64,000 nucleotides of DNA from Halichoerus grypus. Its lineage: Eukaryota > Chordata > Mammalia > Carnivora > Phocidae. The notes beneath the pieces were generated by a model. That model did not search any database and was not told the DNA's origin. It worked only from the letters and a program-made list of their open reading frames with translations. Shown in pieces: positions 33,923 through 46,746 of this stretch. The stretch spans positions 51,529,530-51,593,529 of the forward strand of contig NC_135721.1 of NCBI RefSeq assembly GCF_964656455.1, read 5' to 3'. Made by a program: the position numbers and the translations under genes. The first letter of the stretch is position 1, and every line of letters begins with the position of its first letter.

Positions 33923-34214
33923 GAAAATTAAGCATTCAGATTCAGATGTTCTGTCAGTGTAAAATATTCACACCAGATTGTTAAAACTTAGTTTGAAAAG
34001 AAGACTGTAAAACATCTTAATATTTTTTTTCTATTGATTAGTTGTTGAAATGATAATACTTTGGATCTACGGGGTAAAGTGTAAAATAATCTATATTATT
34101 AAAGTTCATTTCACCTGTCTCTTTTAACTTTTTAAAATGTGACTACTAGATAACTCAAACACATTTGTGCCTCGCCCTGTCTTTCTATTGCATACCACTG
34201 CTCTCGACATACTT

Positions 34215-34340
34215 GGCCTTGTTTAATAATAATGATTGTAGCTATTGTTGAGCACTTATTTTACCATGTGTCAGATACTGTTCTAAACACTTCATGTGAA
34301 TGACCAGATGATTTCTTTTAAATCTCACAAAAAAACTTGC
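34215..34340 (-). repeat. MIR fragment
   Basis: GAGCACTTATTTTACCATGT, CAGATACTGTTCTAAACACT and TTTTAAATCTCAC are the reversed MIR 3' part. Confidence 0.65.
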
Positions 34341-34565
34341 TCATCTTCTTAGTGCTTTCATTTCCCCATTTGTTAAAAAAAGAAAGAAAAACACAATATA
34401 GCCTAGGACAAAATGCTAGAGGAGAAAAGGAATTAGACCTCAGAATATTTAAAGGGAAAGTCTATTCCTGGAAATAATCCACTTAATTGTTCACAAGAAA
34501 AGTTCAGGGAACTATCAGGCATCCTCACTATTTGGCAAAATAACACACATTCTAAATAGGAGGGA

Positions 34566-34747
34566 GGGGCACCTGTGAGCTCAGGTATCATGATCTCAGG
34601 GTCCTGGGATGGAGCCCTGGGTCAGGCTCCTGCTCAGTGGGGAGTCTGCTTGTTCTTCTCCCTCTGCACCTCCCACCACTGGTACTCCCTTTCTCTCTCT
34701 TTTTCTCAGATAAACAAACAAATAAATAAATAAAAATCTTTAAAGAT
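34566..34747 (+). mobile_element. CAN-SINE, sense, with a 5' internal deletion
   Basis: GGGGCACCTGTGAGCTCAGG skips the usual segment between CCTGG and GCTCAGG. The tail has AAATAAATAAATAAAAATC. Confidence 0.85.
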
Positions 34748-35239
34748 TAATTAGTTAATTAATAGGAAGGGAAAAATGACTAGTGTAATAACATCAAGAA
34801 ATCCTCTGAGACTAAAGAGTTTGGCTTAAATATTCTGTACTCATCATATCAAGGCCCAGGTTAATTTTCTATGATCATCCTTTCCCTCCCTTTATTTAAT
34901 CAAGTGACAAGACATTTTAGATTTGTAAAACATACATATGTATTTAAGAGGGCTCACCAAGTCATATCTAAATATCTTTCTTTCCACTACAGTTTGGTTT
35001 CAACTAAATTGTTTTTGTGGGTTTTTTTGTTTTGTTTTGTTTTCATAAAAATAGAATCCTCCAGCAGGAATCCTTCTAAAAGAAATGGAGACTATCTGCA
35101 GAGATCATAAAAAATTTAGTGTTACCACCTCAGGAAATATCACAGGAAGGATAAAACAGAAAATACTGGCTGACTTTTAAAAAATAACCTTTATTTATTT
35201 CTGAATATCAAAGATAATAAATGTACATGACAGAAAATT

Positions 35240-35401
35240 TATTTGGTTTATTTATTATAATTTTATTTCTGTTTTAGCAATAGAATATAGCAACAGAAAT
35301 TTAAATTTGGTAAATTTAAATTAAATTATAATGTAATATAATTTATATATTAAAATTTATTATTTGGCTTATTTATTATAATTTTATTTCTGTTTTAGCA
35401 A
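35240..35401 (+). repeat. 41-base direct repeat spaced by 80 bases
   Basis: TATTTGGTTTATTTATTATA and its continuation to TTTTAGCAA at 35240-35280 recur at 35361-35401 with a single mismatch. The spacer is AT-rich. Confidence 0.9.
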
Positions 35402-35669
35402 CCTCCGGATTTTATGGCAGGTAACAATACAGGGCAGTTAGTGCTACTTTTACCTGTCGTATTAGCCTCTCCTTCCCTCCAGTTGTTATGAAATTGCCTG
35501 TGCAAGCTGATAAACTTGTTTCTTAAACCCAGCAGAATGTGGGTAGAAGTAAAATTTTCTGTTGCAATGCTGAAAATTATGGATCTTTCCACTGCCAATG
35601 AATGGAAAAGATTAACTTTCAGGGAACTGTAGAAACTGTGAGGCCTTAAGCAATCCCCTATTTCCCTCT

Positions 35670-36360
35670 TTCATTTTATTTTGTAAATTATTTAATCAAC
35701 TTTAAGCACTGAGAAGGACATTTTAAAACAACGTAAACTTACCATCTACTGTTATTTCTATTTGTGCCAATATTTTAACTGTAATCACAGTATGTATGTG
35801 ATTTTGCGTTCTACTCTTTCCTCTTAATTTTTCACACTGCACGCAATCACCATATAGATCACTGTACTAAAATTATACTCTTCCATTATATTGATATCTT
35901 ATAACTTATTCAATGTCCCTACTACTGGTTGTTCGGGTTTTTTAAGACCATGGCTACAATCTTTATATTTAGCTTTGTAAGATATTTTATTCTTCATTTT
36001 GACGTATTTCTTGTGATATCTGATACTTATATTTCCAGTTGTCCTCCAAATTTACAAGGACGTCCAAAGCCCAGCCAGCCATAAGTTTGCTTGCTTTATT
36101 TCTTTATAATGTAATATTTGGGTGTAATACTAAATCTTATTATTGATTTAACTTGCTTTTTAAAATTAGTAGTAGGAACACTGACTCCCTTTTTTCAACT
36201 CCTGTCCTCCTTTGTGTATTATCTGTTTGCATTTTTCACCTATTTTTAGCATCTTGGTGCTTTACCAAAATTTACAGAAATTATTCCTATATTATAAATT
36301 TTAATATTTTATATCTAAAATGTATTATTAAGTATTTTACCAATTTAATATTATCCTTTT
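35670..36360 (-). repeat. old L1M-like DNA, reversed
   Basis: CAATCACCATATAGATCACTG, TTGTAAGATATTTTATTC and TTCCAGTTGTCCTCCAAAT resemble a reversed L1M 3' UTR. Strongly diverged; boundaries uncertain. Confidence 0.4.
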
Positions 36361-36595
36361 AATTCAGTACAGCCAAAATTTGGAAGAGAAATTTTCAATC
36401 ATATCTGGCCATCTTTTCCTTTGTACTCCTCCCTCTTATTACTTCAATAGTTGGAAAGTCTCTTTTTTGGTGAAATATTAATAATTGTTGAGCCAGGTGA
36501 TGAATAAATACGTAGAGGTTCATTTTACTATCTCACTTGGGTATATGTTGGGAAATGTCCGTAAAAAAAACTTTCTTTAAAAGTATCCCTTTCCC

Positions 36596-36795
36596 GGGGC
36601 ACCTGGGTAGCTCAGTCGTTAAGCGTCTGCCTTCGGCTCAGGTCATGATCCCAGGGTCCTGGGATCGAGCCCCATGGTCGGACTCCCTGCTCAGTGGGAA
36701 GCCTGCTTCTCCCTCTCCCACTCCCCCTGCTTGTGTTCCTTCTCTCGCTGTGTCTCTCTCTGTCAAATAAATAAATAAAATCTTAAGAAAAAAAA
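36596..36795 (+). mobile_element. CAN-SINE, sense
   Basis: Flanked by a perfect 15-base duplication AAGTATCCCTTTCCC. Confidence 0.96.
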
Positions 36796-37105
36796 AAGTA
36801 TCCCTTTCCCATTGCTAGAGCAATCACTTTTACTAGTTTCTCTCCCACCCCTTTTCATGTTCCAGTTGAGGAAATTCTTGCCCAGGTTGTTAAAGTAACT
36901 CATTTACCATAGGAGTCATTTTGTTTCCCACCCACTAAACTTAGCCACAACCTCTTCTTTTCTAGGCACCCAAAAATACCCAAAGGCACAGCTGTTTGGA
37001 AAGGGCTACAATTCAATTTAACGAAGTTTCCCTGGAAGATCCCAAGCTTTATTCCTACAAACTTACTCCAACCCTGCCCCACCAATAAGACATGGTAAGA
37101 CCAGG

Positions 37106-37298
37106 GATACCTGGGTGCCTCAGTTGGTTAAGTGTCTGCCTTCAGCTCAGGTCATGATCCCAGGGTCCTGGGATTGAGTCCCGCATTGGGCTCCTTGCTC
37201 AACAGGGAGCTTGCTTCTCCCTCTGCCTGTCGTTCCCCCTGCTTGTTCTTTCTCTTTTTCTTTCATAAATAAATAAAATCTTAAAAAAAAAAAAAAAA
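37106..37298 (+). mobile_element. CAN-SINE, sense
   Basis: Flanked by a perfect 18-base duplication AGACATGGTAAGACCAGG. Confidence 0.96.
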
Positions 37299-37679
37299 AG
37301 ACATGGTAAGACCAGGAGTTTGCTGATAAACTTAACAGTTGGCTCTCCAAAGAAAGAAAACTCTGATTTGTAGCTATTTCTTTGCCATAAATATTTCCAA
37401 CATGACTGATTTCAAATCACCAATATGATGTCACTGAACTCAGAACCAGGAATAGGTAGGCAGTGGGACACCATTATACTGTATTTACAGACAGAACAGA
37501 CATAAGTAACCACAAGAGCATATATAATAATACATCGTAGTAAAATAATTAGAAAGTGATGTTATTTTAAATACAACTTATTTATAAATATCTATATTTT
37601 AATATAATTTATTTACTCCTAAGTTCATATAATTGAATTGAATAAGGTCACAGAACCCCTGAAAATTTAACAATCACTT

Positions 37680-37878
37680 TTTTTTTTTTAAAGATTTTAT
37701 TTATTTATTTGACAGAGAGAGGCACAGCGAGAGAGGGAACACAAGCAGGGGGAGTGGGAGAGGGAGAAGCAGGCTTCCCGCCGAGCAAGGAGCCCGATGC
37801 GGGGCTCGATCCCAGGACCCTGAGATCATGACCTGAGCCGAAGGCAGACGCTTAACGACTGAGCCACCCAGGCGCCCC
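37680..37878 (-). mobile_element. CAN-SINE, antisense
   Basis: Flanked by TAACAATCACTT on both sides; near consensus. Confidence 0.96.
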
Positions 37879-37954
37879 TAACAATCACTTCTAATAGGCT
37901 GATATAAGGACACTCCAGCACACCACCAGGGGACAGAACAGTAAAGAAAGCAAG

Positions 37955-38460
37955 ATTTTTTTCAAATTGTGATAAAATAAACATAAAAAAGTTTACCATT
38001 TTAACCAGTTTTAAGCATATAATTCAGTGGTATTTTTTTTAAAGATTTATTTATTTGAGAGAGAGAGCATAAGCAGGAGGGACAGAGAGAGAGGGAGAGT
38101 AGCAGACTCCCTGCTGAGCGGGGAGCCCAATGTGGGGCTCAAGCCCATGACCCCGAGACCCCAACACCATGACTAGAGCTGAAACCAAGAGTCGGACATT
38201 CAACTCACTAAGCCACCCAGGTGCCCCATTCAGTGGTATTAATTACATTCACAATGTCATGCAACCATCCCTGCTATCCATTTCCAGAACTTTCCATTAT
38301 CCCAAACAGAAACTCTGTACCCATTCAATAATTCCCCATTTCTCCCTTACCGCAGCCCTTGCTTACCATCATTCTATTTCTTGTCTCTGAATTTGGCTAG
38401 TAGGTATCTCCTATGTGGAACCGTATCATATTTCCACTTGTGTCTCTCAATTATTTCACA
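37955..38460 (-). mobile_element. L1M 3' UTR, reversed, split by a SINE
   Basis: GTTTACCATTTTAACCAGTT, ATTAATTACATTCACAATG and GAAACTCTGTACCCATTC are typical reversed L1M phrases. Confidence 0.8.
38035..38227 (-). mobile_element. CAN-SINE, antisense, inside L1M
   Basis: Flanked by ATTCAGTGGTATT, which belongs to the L1M copy. Confidence 0.95.
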
Positions 38461-38709
38461 ACCATGTCTGGCCTCCACCCTCTCAGTTCCAAGGAATAAG
38501 CCTTCCATAAATTGACCAAAGCACAGAAAACCCAGGGAATCCAGTTTCCCCAAATCATAGCCCAGCTGTGGAGGCCCCAGGGCAGCTATAATAGGGAGCT
38601 CAAGAGAATCTGGAAAGGGTAGAATGTACCAGGTGCACGATTATGTTTATCTTTTCAATAAACAGCAGGCCAGTATTTCAACCTAAAAGAAGTTCATACA
38701 ACTCAGTCA

Positions 38710-38870
38710 CCATACACTGGAAACTTGTTAAAAGTGCACATTCTTGGGCCCAACACCACACCTACAAAACTCTGAGGGTAGGGCCCAGCAATTTGATTTG
38801 TAAGAAGCCCACCAGGTGATTCTGATGCATTCTCAAATTTGAGAACTACTGCTCTACAGTAATGATTCTA
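38710..38870 (+). repeat. MER5A
   Basis: GGAAACTTGTTAAAAGTGCA, TTCTTGGGCCCAACACC and CAGGTGATTCTGATGCATTC are MER5A phrases. Confidence 0.8.
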
Positions 38871-38999
38871 GATTCCAACTACTGATGCTCAAAAAGGTCC
38901 TCAAAATGCTCCATGGTCATTCCTAAGTGTAGATTCCCATTCATGATCATACATCAAGTATAAGGGAATGGGGATAAAAAACAAGAAAAATTCTATTAA

Positions 39000-39720
39000 C
39001 GGGGAGAGTCATAACACTTTTAAAATATTTGTATAAATATGACTCAGGAAATGTGTTTGGCAAAGATTATTTAAATAACAGAGTTCTCAAAACCATTCAC
39101 TACAAACATGCATTACTCCTGCAAACCTGATGTTATTTTATGATATCTGTGAAACTCTGAATTCAGTTCTCTTCCCACATGCTGGCAGAGGCTGTAATGG
39201 AGATCATTCCATGCTGGACACAGCAGGCTGGGAATCCAGGACAAGGGCCAAATTCCAGTCTCTGCTCTGCCCTCCAGATTTAACCCCACCTAACACGGCT
39301 ACTCTATCCTGACATAAAATTGACATAGTAGTGACTACTGTGCAGAATTTCTGAGAGGATTAGTAATAATGTCAACCCCCATCATACCTTCCTTCCTCAT
39401 TAAGAGAACTTTCATGAGTTTAGTGGTTGGGCTTGGAAAATCAGGAAGGTAGGACTCATCCCAGGAAGAAATAATGATCGGTCTGAGGCAACCCCATTCC
39501 AATGGCAACAAATGGTTTTCAAGTGGCCAAGTGACCCACTTCAGGCCAACGAGAAATAAGAACAAGTCTACCAAGAGGCTTCGGAGAAAGACTTCCCCAG
39601 ATTATAAAGACAGTTATCCTGCCAACTTCCTTCTCTCTTCTGGCCTTGGATGATATCAGGACACCGAGTCTGTGGCTACGGCTTCAAAAGGATCCTAATT
39701 ATAATACAGACTGTAAGACA
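39000..39720. other. intron 1 DNA, no gene or named repeat seen
   Basis: Nothing recognised by eye. Confidence 0.35.
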
Positions 39721-39729
39721 CTTAACACG

Positions 39730-39935
39730 GTATCTAGGAAAAGTTCTCAAATTTTAGTGTGCACCAAAAGCACCTGGGGAGTGTTTAGAAATACAGATTT
39801 TAGGGATGCTGTACTCCAGAACTTGAATCAGTAAATCTTGGGTGGGGCCCAAAGACCTTACTGAATCCATTTTCAATAAGCACCCCTGGGGATTCCCCTC
39901 ACATCCTGTTCCAGGCCCTGATTCTCACACAGGTG
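39730..39935 (+). repeat. MER5A
   Basis: TTCTCAAATTTTAGTGTGCA, AGCACCTGGGGAGTGTTTAG and GAATCAGTAAATCTTGGGTG match MER5A, about 860 bases from the previous copy and in the same orientation. Confidence 0.8.
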
Positions 39936-40149
39936 GTCCCTGCATGAGACCCCAGTTCCAAAAATGCCGCTCACCATGTGCACAAGCACTCACAGTCCTT
40001 ACTTAAGTATTGATTTTGCCTCATCAGGTACCAGGCATTGTGACAAACAAAGATGGAGGAAACAGTATCTTGCTGTCAGGGAGCATGCAAGCTGGTAAGA
40101 GAGACAGTCAATCCAAGACAAAGCAGCAGGTGCTAACTATTGCAGAGTT

Positions 40150-41080
40150 GCAGGGCAGGAGAAGAGAGACTTAAGCTCCCCACCCCTCCCCACCCCACCC
40201 CTAGTCAAATGTTCTCATTTGACTTAGGCCTCCAAGGACAGATAGGATTTCAATAGTGAAAGGTTTTGCTGGCGGAGAGAGAACTGTAAAAATGAAGCTT
40301 CAGCTATGATTTGGAAAATACTTCGTTTGCAGTGGGGCTGGAGCTTTAGACTCTGAAGAGAGCGGTGGGAGACAAAGTTCTAGAAAGGTAATTTTCACAA
40401 ATGGGTCGTTTTGTGGCAGGTTGAGCTTGGAGACTGGACTCAATTTTCCAGGCCGTGGGAAATCATACATTCATTCAGCACACATAGTAACACACACTAT
40501 GTGCTAGGCCAGGGGATGGGGGCTGTGTAGTTCCTGCCCTCAGAGGAGCTCAGGGCTGAGGGGGCGGCCCAGGCCTGGAATCAGACACAGTAAGGCGTGA
40601 GCATTTCTGTGACAGGAGAATCACAGAGAAAGAGGAGCACGCATACTGGAGAGGTCCCTCACCCAGATTAAGTCAAACAGGGAAGGAGACTATGTCCGTG
40701 CTGAACCTTCAAGGGTTGGCCAGGCGTAGGACAGGGAAACAGGGAGTCTTGTTTTTCCAAGGCTAAATCTCTGCCTTGATTTCCTTCCTGGTGCCCAGCA
40801 CTTCCATTTTATTAAAAAAAAAACATTTATTAGACAAAGGGGCTAAGCACTAGAGCAGATGCAAAAGAAAATGAGGATCTACCATCCAGGACAGTAGTTC
40901 TGACTATGGACCCTCTAGGACCTGTCCCCCAAGACCAATTGGTCCTGTCCCCCACAGGCCTACAGAATGACCTTAATTTCTGAGGGCCCTCCCACTCTTC
41001 TGTCTGGGACTAGCCCTGCTCTGGTCAAGAGGCCACACCTCCAGTGAATAATGGTCTTGCCTTGTCATCCCTGTGGCTGT
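40150..41080. other. intron 1 DNA, weak L2-like pieces, no gene seen
   Basis: ACATAGTAACACACACTATG with GTGCTAGGCCAGGGGATGGG at about 40485 is L2/MIR-like. No exon seen. Confidence 0.4.
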
Positions 41081-41084
41081 ACAT

Positions 41085-41320
41085 AAACCTTTCTCCTCTC
41101 GCACCTCCAGGAAGCCTTCTCTGACCACCCATGATGGACTTAGGCACACCTCCTCTATTGTTCTATGGCAGTCTGTGCAAAGTGTATCAAATCATTTATC
41201 ATGCAGTCCTATGAGTTTTGAATTATTGATCTGCTTATCTCCCTAAGGAGAGGGTCTGTATGTTTTACCTTCAAATCTCCAGTGCCTGTCACATTATATG
41301 ATAAATGGGTGAACCTGTAT
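41085..41320 (+). repeat. L2-like 3' region
   Basis: CAGGAAGCCTTCTCTGACCA and AGGAGAGGGTCTGTATGTTT, then CTCCAGTGCCTGTCACA, are typical L2 phrases. Confidence 0.65.
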
Positions 41321-41679
41321 TCATTTGGCAGGGCTGCTGACATCCTGCCTCGCACCTGAAGACTCTTCCCCAAAGTGCTGGGCTGTCTCTCCTGCCTTTA
41401 AATGCTGCCCCAAGTCTTGCTACCACCTGGGTGGGCCTACGGAATCAAGAGTAGCACATTGTCTTGGTCCGTAACTGCTGCACTCCTCACGCACCTATCA
41501 TGCGGGACCCCCTGGATATTTAGAATGACCCAGGTCAGCATCAAGTTCATCTCAGACAAGTGGTACGGACACAGCTTCTACCTCTTCCCCTCTGAAAGAG
41601 GCCAGCCCCACAGCCGGCTTAATCCCCCAGCCCTGCCTTTTCAGGCCGATTCCCCGTTCTTAACCCATTATATAGTATA

Positions 41680-41915
41680 ACAGAGTGGTAGAGCACAGGA
41701 TGTTGAATCAGACTGCCAAATTCAAATCCTGGCTCTACCACTTGCCCTTAATACGTGACCTCCAGCAAATTACTGAACCCCTTTGTGCCTCAGTTTCCTC
41801 ACTTATACAATGGGGATGATAATGGTAGCACCCGCTTATTATGGATGAAAATTTAATAAATGACATGCCAGTTTTTTAGCACAGGGTCAGGCTCCTAAGA
41901 AACACTGGTGAACAT
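41680..41915 (+). repeat. MIR
   Basis: AATCCTGGCTCTACCACTTG, CAGTTTCCTCACTTATACAA and GGGGATGATAATGGTAGCAC give a clear MIR. Confidence 0.85.
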
Positions 41916-42439
41916 TAGCTGTTAATATCTGTGACATGGAGGCTCCAATATGCAGAGGCGGGGGCCTCACTGACTAAGAGTCAGGCTCTGAAGCCAAGGC
42001 CAGGCCCCTCAGTGCCCAGGATCTGGTACCATTGCTAGGACTTTGACCTAGGCCCTGCCCTAGCAGGTCTATCTAGTCGACAGGCTGGGACTTAACCCAT
42101 CTACTCCTGTCTCTGCTTCTGCAGCTAAAAACACATGGAACTCATCAGCCCATGTACATACAGAGCTTTCTCCCCCATGCAGTTCAAGGCACCTTACATT
42201 CTTTTTGGAACTAGCTGGAGCATACCCAAATGAAAAATTAGCCCAACTGAAATGTATGATAAGAACGAGTGATTGCTATCATATCTCACTGGAGACCGAA
42301 GCATAACTGCATACTGGCTCCTTGTATACAAATAAGAAAATATATGATCTTGTATTAATTTTGAGGTTGGAAAATTTTAAAATACACATGTATTTTTCAT
42401 TTCTACTTCATTCTCCCTCTTCACAAGCAATGTTAAATG

Positions 42440-43260
42440 GGTAGGTGATAGCTGTAACTCTCTATTTTAAAAAAATTGATAATATGTGAGTATGATTTAA
42501 AAAATTCAAATAATACAAAAAGGTATAAAGTGATAAGTCTGGATGAACTTTACCCCTCTACCTTGTTTTGGCAACCACTTTTTGTTTGTTTGTTTGTTTG
42601 TTTTTTAAAGATTTTATTTATTTGACAGAGAGAGACACAGCGAGAGAGGGAACACAAGCAGGGGGAGTGGGAGAGGAAGAAGCAGGCTTCCCGCGGAGCA
42701 GGGAGCCTGATGTGGGGCTCGATCCCAGGACCCTGGGATCATGACCTGAGCCGAAGGCAGACACTTAACGACTGAGGCACCCAGGCGCCCCGGCAACCAC
42801 TGTTATAATTTTCCTATGTATACTATCAGGACTGTTTAATGCATTAACAAGCATATAGACGATAGTCTCCATTCTTACAAAAAAGGAGTAGAATACCATG
42901 CAAACCTATATTTTACTTTTTTTAAAAATGTTTTTTTAAAAGATTCTTTGATATCATTCTATATCTGTTCTTGTCAACCTGCATCACTTTTTAACAGGTG
43001 CACAGTACTACAATGAATAGATGTTCCATAATTTAACCAGCCCTTTGGTGACAGATATTTAGTTCATTTCCAATCTTTTGCTGCTACAAACAAGCTGCAG
43101 TATATATATCCTTGTACACATGCCTCTACACACATATCCAAGTATATCTTTATGATAAATTCAGAATTCAAATTGCTAGAACAAAGGCAAATCCATTTTT
43201 AAATTTTAACAAACTGCCAAATTTCAGGGCAATTCCATCTATGTACCTGCTAGGTATTCA
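42440..43260 (-). mobile_element. L1M 3' UTR, reversed, split by a SINE
   Basis: AAAAAATTCAAATAATACAA, AATTTAACCAGCCCTTTGGT, CATTTCCAATCTTTTGCTGC and ACAAACTGCCAAATTTC follow the order of a reversed L1M. Confidence 0.75.
42580..42791 (-). mobile_element. CAN-SINE, antisense, inside L1M
   Basis: Flanked by GGCAACCACT on both sides; the tail carries a (GTTT)n run. Confidence 0.95.
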
Positions 43261-44400
43261 TGACTGGGTTTAGACAGCTGTCCATAAACCCCTTGAAACT
43301 GTAAGAACAATGTCAAATATGTGTTTCTTTTTCTCAAGAGACAATTCATGGCTTTAACCAGATTCTCAAAGGGGTCTGTAACTAACAAGGATGAGAACTA
43401 CTGAGTCAACGGATTCGTGTATAGCATCCAAAAGCATCAATAGCAAAAGCTGAAACAAAGCAGGACCCAGAAAATGCCTTCCTGACCCCCTGGAGAGGAG
43501 CGAGAGGGAAGCTGCTGGGGACTGATTATACCACCGGGCTTGTATCTATTAAAGACCTCCTCCACGGGAGATGACTCAAGTACACATAAATCAGGAGAAT
43601 TGTTCCCATCACAAACCTTCTATGTTACTTTCTGGTAATAATTTAATGTTACCTCTGGTGGGAGGGGTGCAGGGGGGATGAGTGCCTTAACCCAGAGAAA
43701 TGAATCCACAGCGACTGGGCAGGGAGGTCTTTCTACTGACCTGACAAAAGGCCACTCTTGGGACTTCCTGTTCTGTTACAAGTCAGGCCGCTCATGCTGT
43801 AGGCCTTAATGATGGAGAGGTGGGGTTGGTGGAGGTCGTTTCCAGAGCAATTTATAGTCTGGCCTATAGCTGCAATTTATCCCTCCTGCTGATTGTGGTT
43901 CATTCTGGTGAAAACATTCACCCAGGTTCTTATGTCTAGCAATCTGGACCAAGAAGCAATATGGCAATTTACTGACCTCAAATATCTTGAACCTTTAAAA
44001 AGAATTCTTCAAAGGTGGTGGTTCAGGTTTCCATAGCAAAAGCTCTTAGTCCAGTGCAGACACAACTGAACACTAACAAGCTAGTCCCAATAAAACAAGC
44101 AACAGACCTAACAAATCCTAAATTTCTAGGTAAATTATTCTTAATACAGTAATCCATCTCAGGTTCAATTAAGTTTAAAAATAAACAAAACCCCTTTGCT
44201 TTAGACCCTCTATTTGGCGTAGGGGTGTCAAGCACTATAAAACAATGGGGTGCATTTGATGTGATAGGTATAATAATGAGCTGTCCTTGAGAATGGGGAC
44301 AATGTCAGCTTTACCACATTATTTACAGCATAATGACAGGCCTAAGTTCCTTGAAGTTCCAGGTTTTTGTAATGCTTGACTTTATTTATCAAGCATGCAT
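43260..44400. other. intron 1 DNA, no gene seen
   Basis: No exon or clear repeat recognised. Confidence 0.35.
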
Positions 44401-44419
44401 ATATTCATGTGTTTCTAAA

Positions 44420-44600
44420 GCTTAGTTTCTCAAAGCAAGGTCCAAGAAACATCTGAATCACAATCATCCAGGGAACCTATTAAATATGCATTTTCCTGGG
44501 CCCAACCCTGTCATATTGGATGAGAATCTTGGGGATTGGGGCAAGAATCTCCATGTTGTGCAAGCTTCCTGAGGAACTCTGATGTACCCTGAAGTGAGGA
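44420..44600 (+). repeat. MER5A-like fragment
   Basis: CAGGGAACCTATTAAATATG, TTTCCTGGGCCCAACCC and GAGGAACTCTGATGTACCC match MER5A. Confidence 0.7.
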
Positions 44601-44853
44601 AGCTATGGCTTTGGAGGTCATCTTAGTTTAACCTTCTACCCTTCACAGCCCCATCCAAAAGGCGCTACAAGGCCCCTGCCTAGACACCTCTGTTGAGAAA
44701 GCTCTCCATCTCCAAGTCCACCCAGCCTAGGGGATTCAAAAGCCACACCTTACATCCAGCAGAACCCGCCATCTAACATAGCTCTGCCCAACCACAAGGA
44801 ATGAGTCTATTTTCTGGTCCACATGCCAAGCTCCTCAAGAATTTAGGGCCATT

Positions 44854-45053
44854 GGGCGCCTGGGTGGCTCAGTCGTTAAGCGTCTGCCTTCGGCTCAGGT
44901 CATGATCACAGGGTCCTGGGATCGAGTCCCACATCGGGCTCCCTGCTCTGCGGGAAGCCTGCTTCTCCCTCTCCCACTCCCCCTGCTTGTGTTCCTGCTC
45001 TCGCTATGTCTCTCTCTGTCAAATAAATAAATAAAATGTTGAAAAAAAAAAAA
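44854..45053 (+). mobile_element. CAN-SINE, sense
   Basis: Flanked by a perfect 17-base duplication AAGAATTTAGGGCCATT. Confidence 0.96.
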
Positions 45054-45069
45054 AAGAATTTAGGGCCAT

Positions 45070-46480
45070 TAACGTGTCCCCACACCCACCTCATCTGTAA
45101 AACAAGATTAGGAACCCTACCTCAAGTTGAAATCACTACTAAATGAGTAACCAAGGACGACTGTTATTCAAAGTCCCTCCAGGTAGGACACGGCAGCACC
45201 CATCAAACTGCCTCCACAGTAGCCCTAACGGCAGTGAAAGCAAACCTTCAAGGGCTAGGTATGGGCCAAATCACAGCCCAAACCCCAAGCAAAAAAAATT
45301 TTAAGTTTCTTGTTTTATATTAAAAAGGTACAAATTTTGAATTCTACTCTAAAATATATCTGGTTGTTTTAGCATAAAAAGTGTTTTTAATCTCAAAGAT
45401 CGAGGTATAATTGACGCCCACCCCCCAGGCCCTTGGTTTATGCTGAAGCTTCAGGTATTCCCGGCAGTGCCCTGTACTCACTCTTGAAGAGTGGGCTTCA
45501 TGGACAAGCAGAGGATCAAGATGGGGAAAAACAAATGAGTGGTTAGACATAAAGAAATGGGCCAAAGGATATGAGTCTGAGGATGGCCATGGGGCTCATT
45601 CTTCAGATGCTGAGGGCTCGTGTGTTTCGATTTGACTGCATGTTACTCTCCTACTTGCTTTCAGAGAAAAAATATCCCTAGCCAAATACAAAAATATTTA
45701 GGAGGGAAATCCATAGACGCCCTTGATCTAACAGTCACGTGTGTGTGTGTGTGTGTGTGTGTTTCCCCCAAAACAACAGAAATCTGGCCTGAGCTGAATC
45801 TAAGGGATCTGGCCTTGACCAGATAGGGCTGGGTTCTGGGAAGCAAGCAGGTCGTGGGTGGCTGTGATTACCCATCTCATTCCTGTTCCCTTCCCGTCCT
45901 GCTTGCTCTTGCACCTCTGTGTCTTCTGAGAACTCCCTGGTAAGGAAAGAGCTAGGGGTTGGCTATCAGAAGTGTTACCTGCAATGTAAGGAGGAGGTGG
46001 GATGCATAATTTGGAGGGGGTGACCCTATCCCTTCTTCCCAAGGTCAGCTGGAGAGAGCAGATGCCCACTTGTCATGAAAGGTGTGGGTTACTCAGTACA
46101 GCTCCTGGACTTGCATCAAGCCAGGGAGCACTTACAGTGGGGCAGACTGTTGAAGAGCAAAAGTCTCTTTGGCCCCAAAGTCTCCCGCGAGTCAAAGCCA
46201 AGACAAAAGAGTGAGACTGTGCCGCTGGCAGACTCAAGTCATAGATCTCATAATAACAGGTTCCCATGTGCCAGCCGGCCATTCTGCCGAGGCCATTAGA
46301 TACGTGAGGAGAGACAGGGTAAGAAACTAGGAAAAGCGAGTAAGTTTCTTAAAAGGAGAAAAGAAAGAACGAAAAAGAAAACTTAGGTATTAGACTGAGT
46401 CAGCTGCAGGGAGTATTAACTCAATGCTTTCTTGTTAATGCCCGAAGCCAGCGCAGCTCTTGACACAAGAACTCAAGAGA
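45070..46480. other. DNA just downstream of the CpG island, no gene seen
   Basis: Includes a (GT)n tract at 45738-45761. Overlapping short ORFs on both strands at 46.0-46.3 kb show no recognisable protein. Confidence 0.45.
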
Positions 46481-46746
46481 AAACTGCTGTGGTCTCCGAC
46501 CGGTCTACATTCCGAGCTGTATCAACGGCTCCTTCCCGAAGGTGCCGGTGGATACCCGCCTGCGCGAGGCCCACTTCGGGCAAACCCCGGGCGGCCGGCG
46601 CCCGCTCCACCCGGTGGCCGCCCAAGCCCCGCCCGCAGGCAGGCGGCGGGCACCCCCTCCTGGGCGCGGCGCAGGGCTGTCCCCGTGAGGCGCCCCGAGG
46701 CTGCTGCGTCCCCTTCCCCGAGCCCGGGACCCCCGACCCGGGGCCC

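Noticed and set aside
46002..46299. Overlapping ORFs on both strands next to the CpG island as a conserved small gene.
   Set aside because: No recognisable domain, no splice-site support, and short length on both strands at once.
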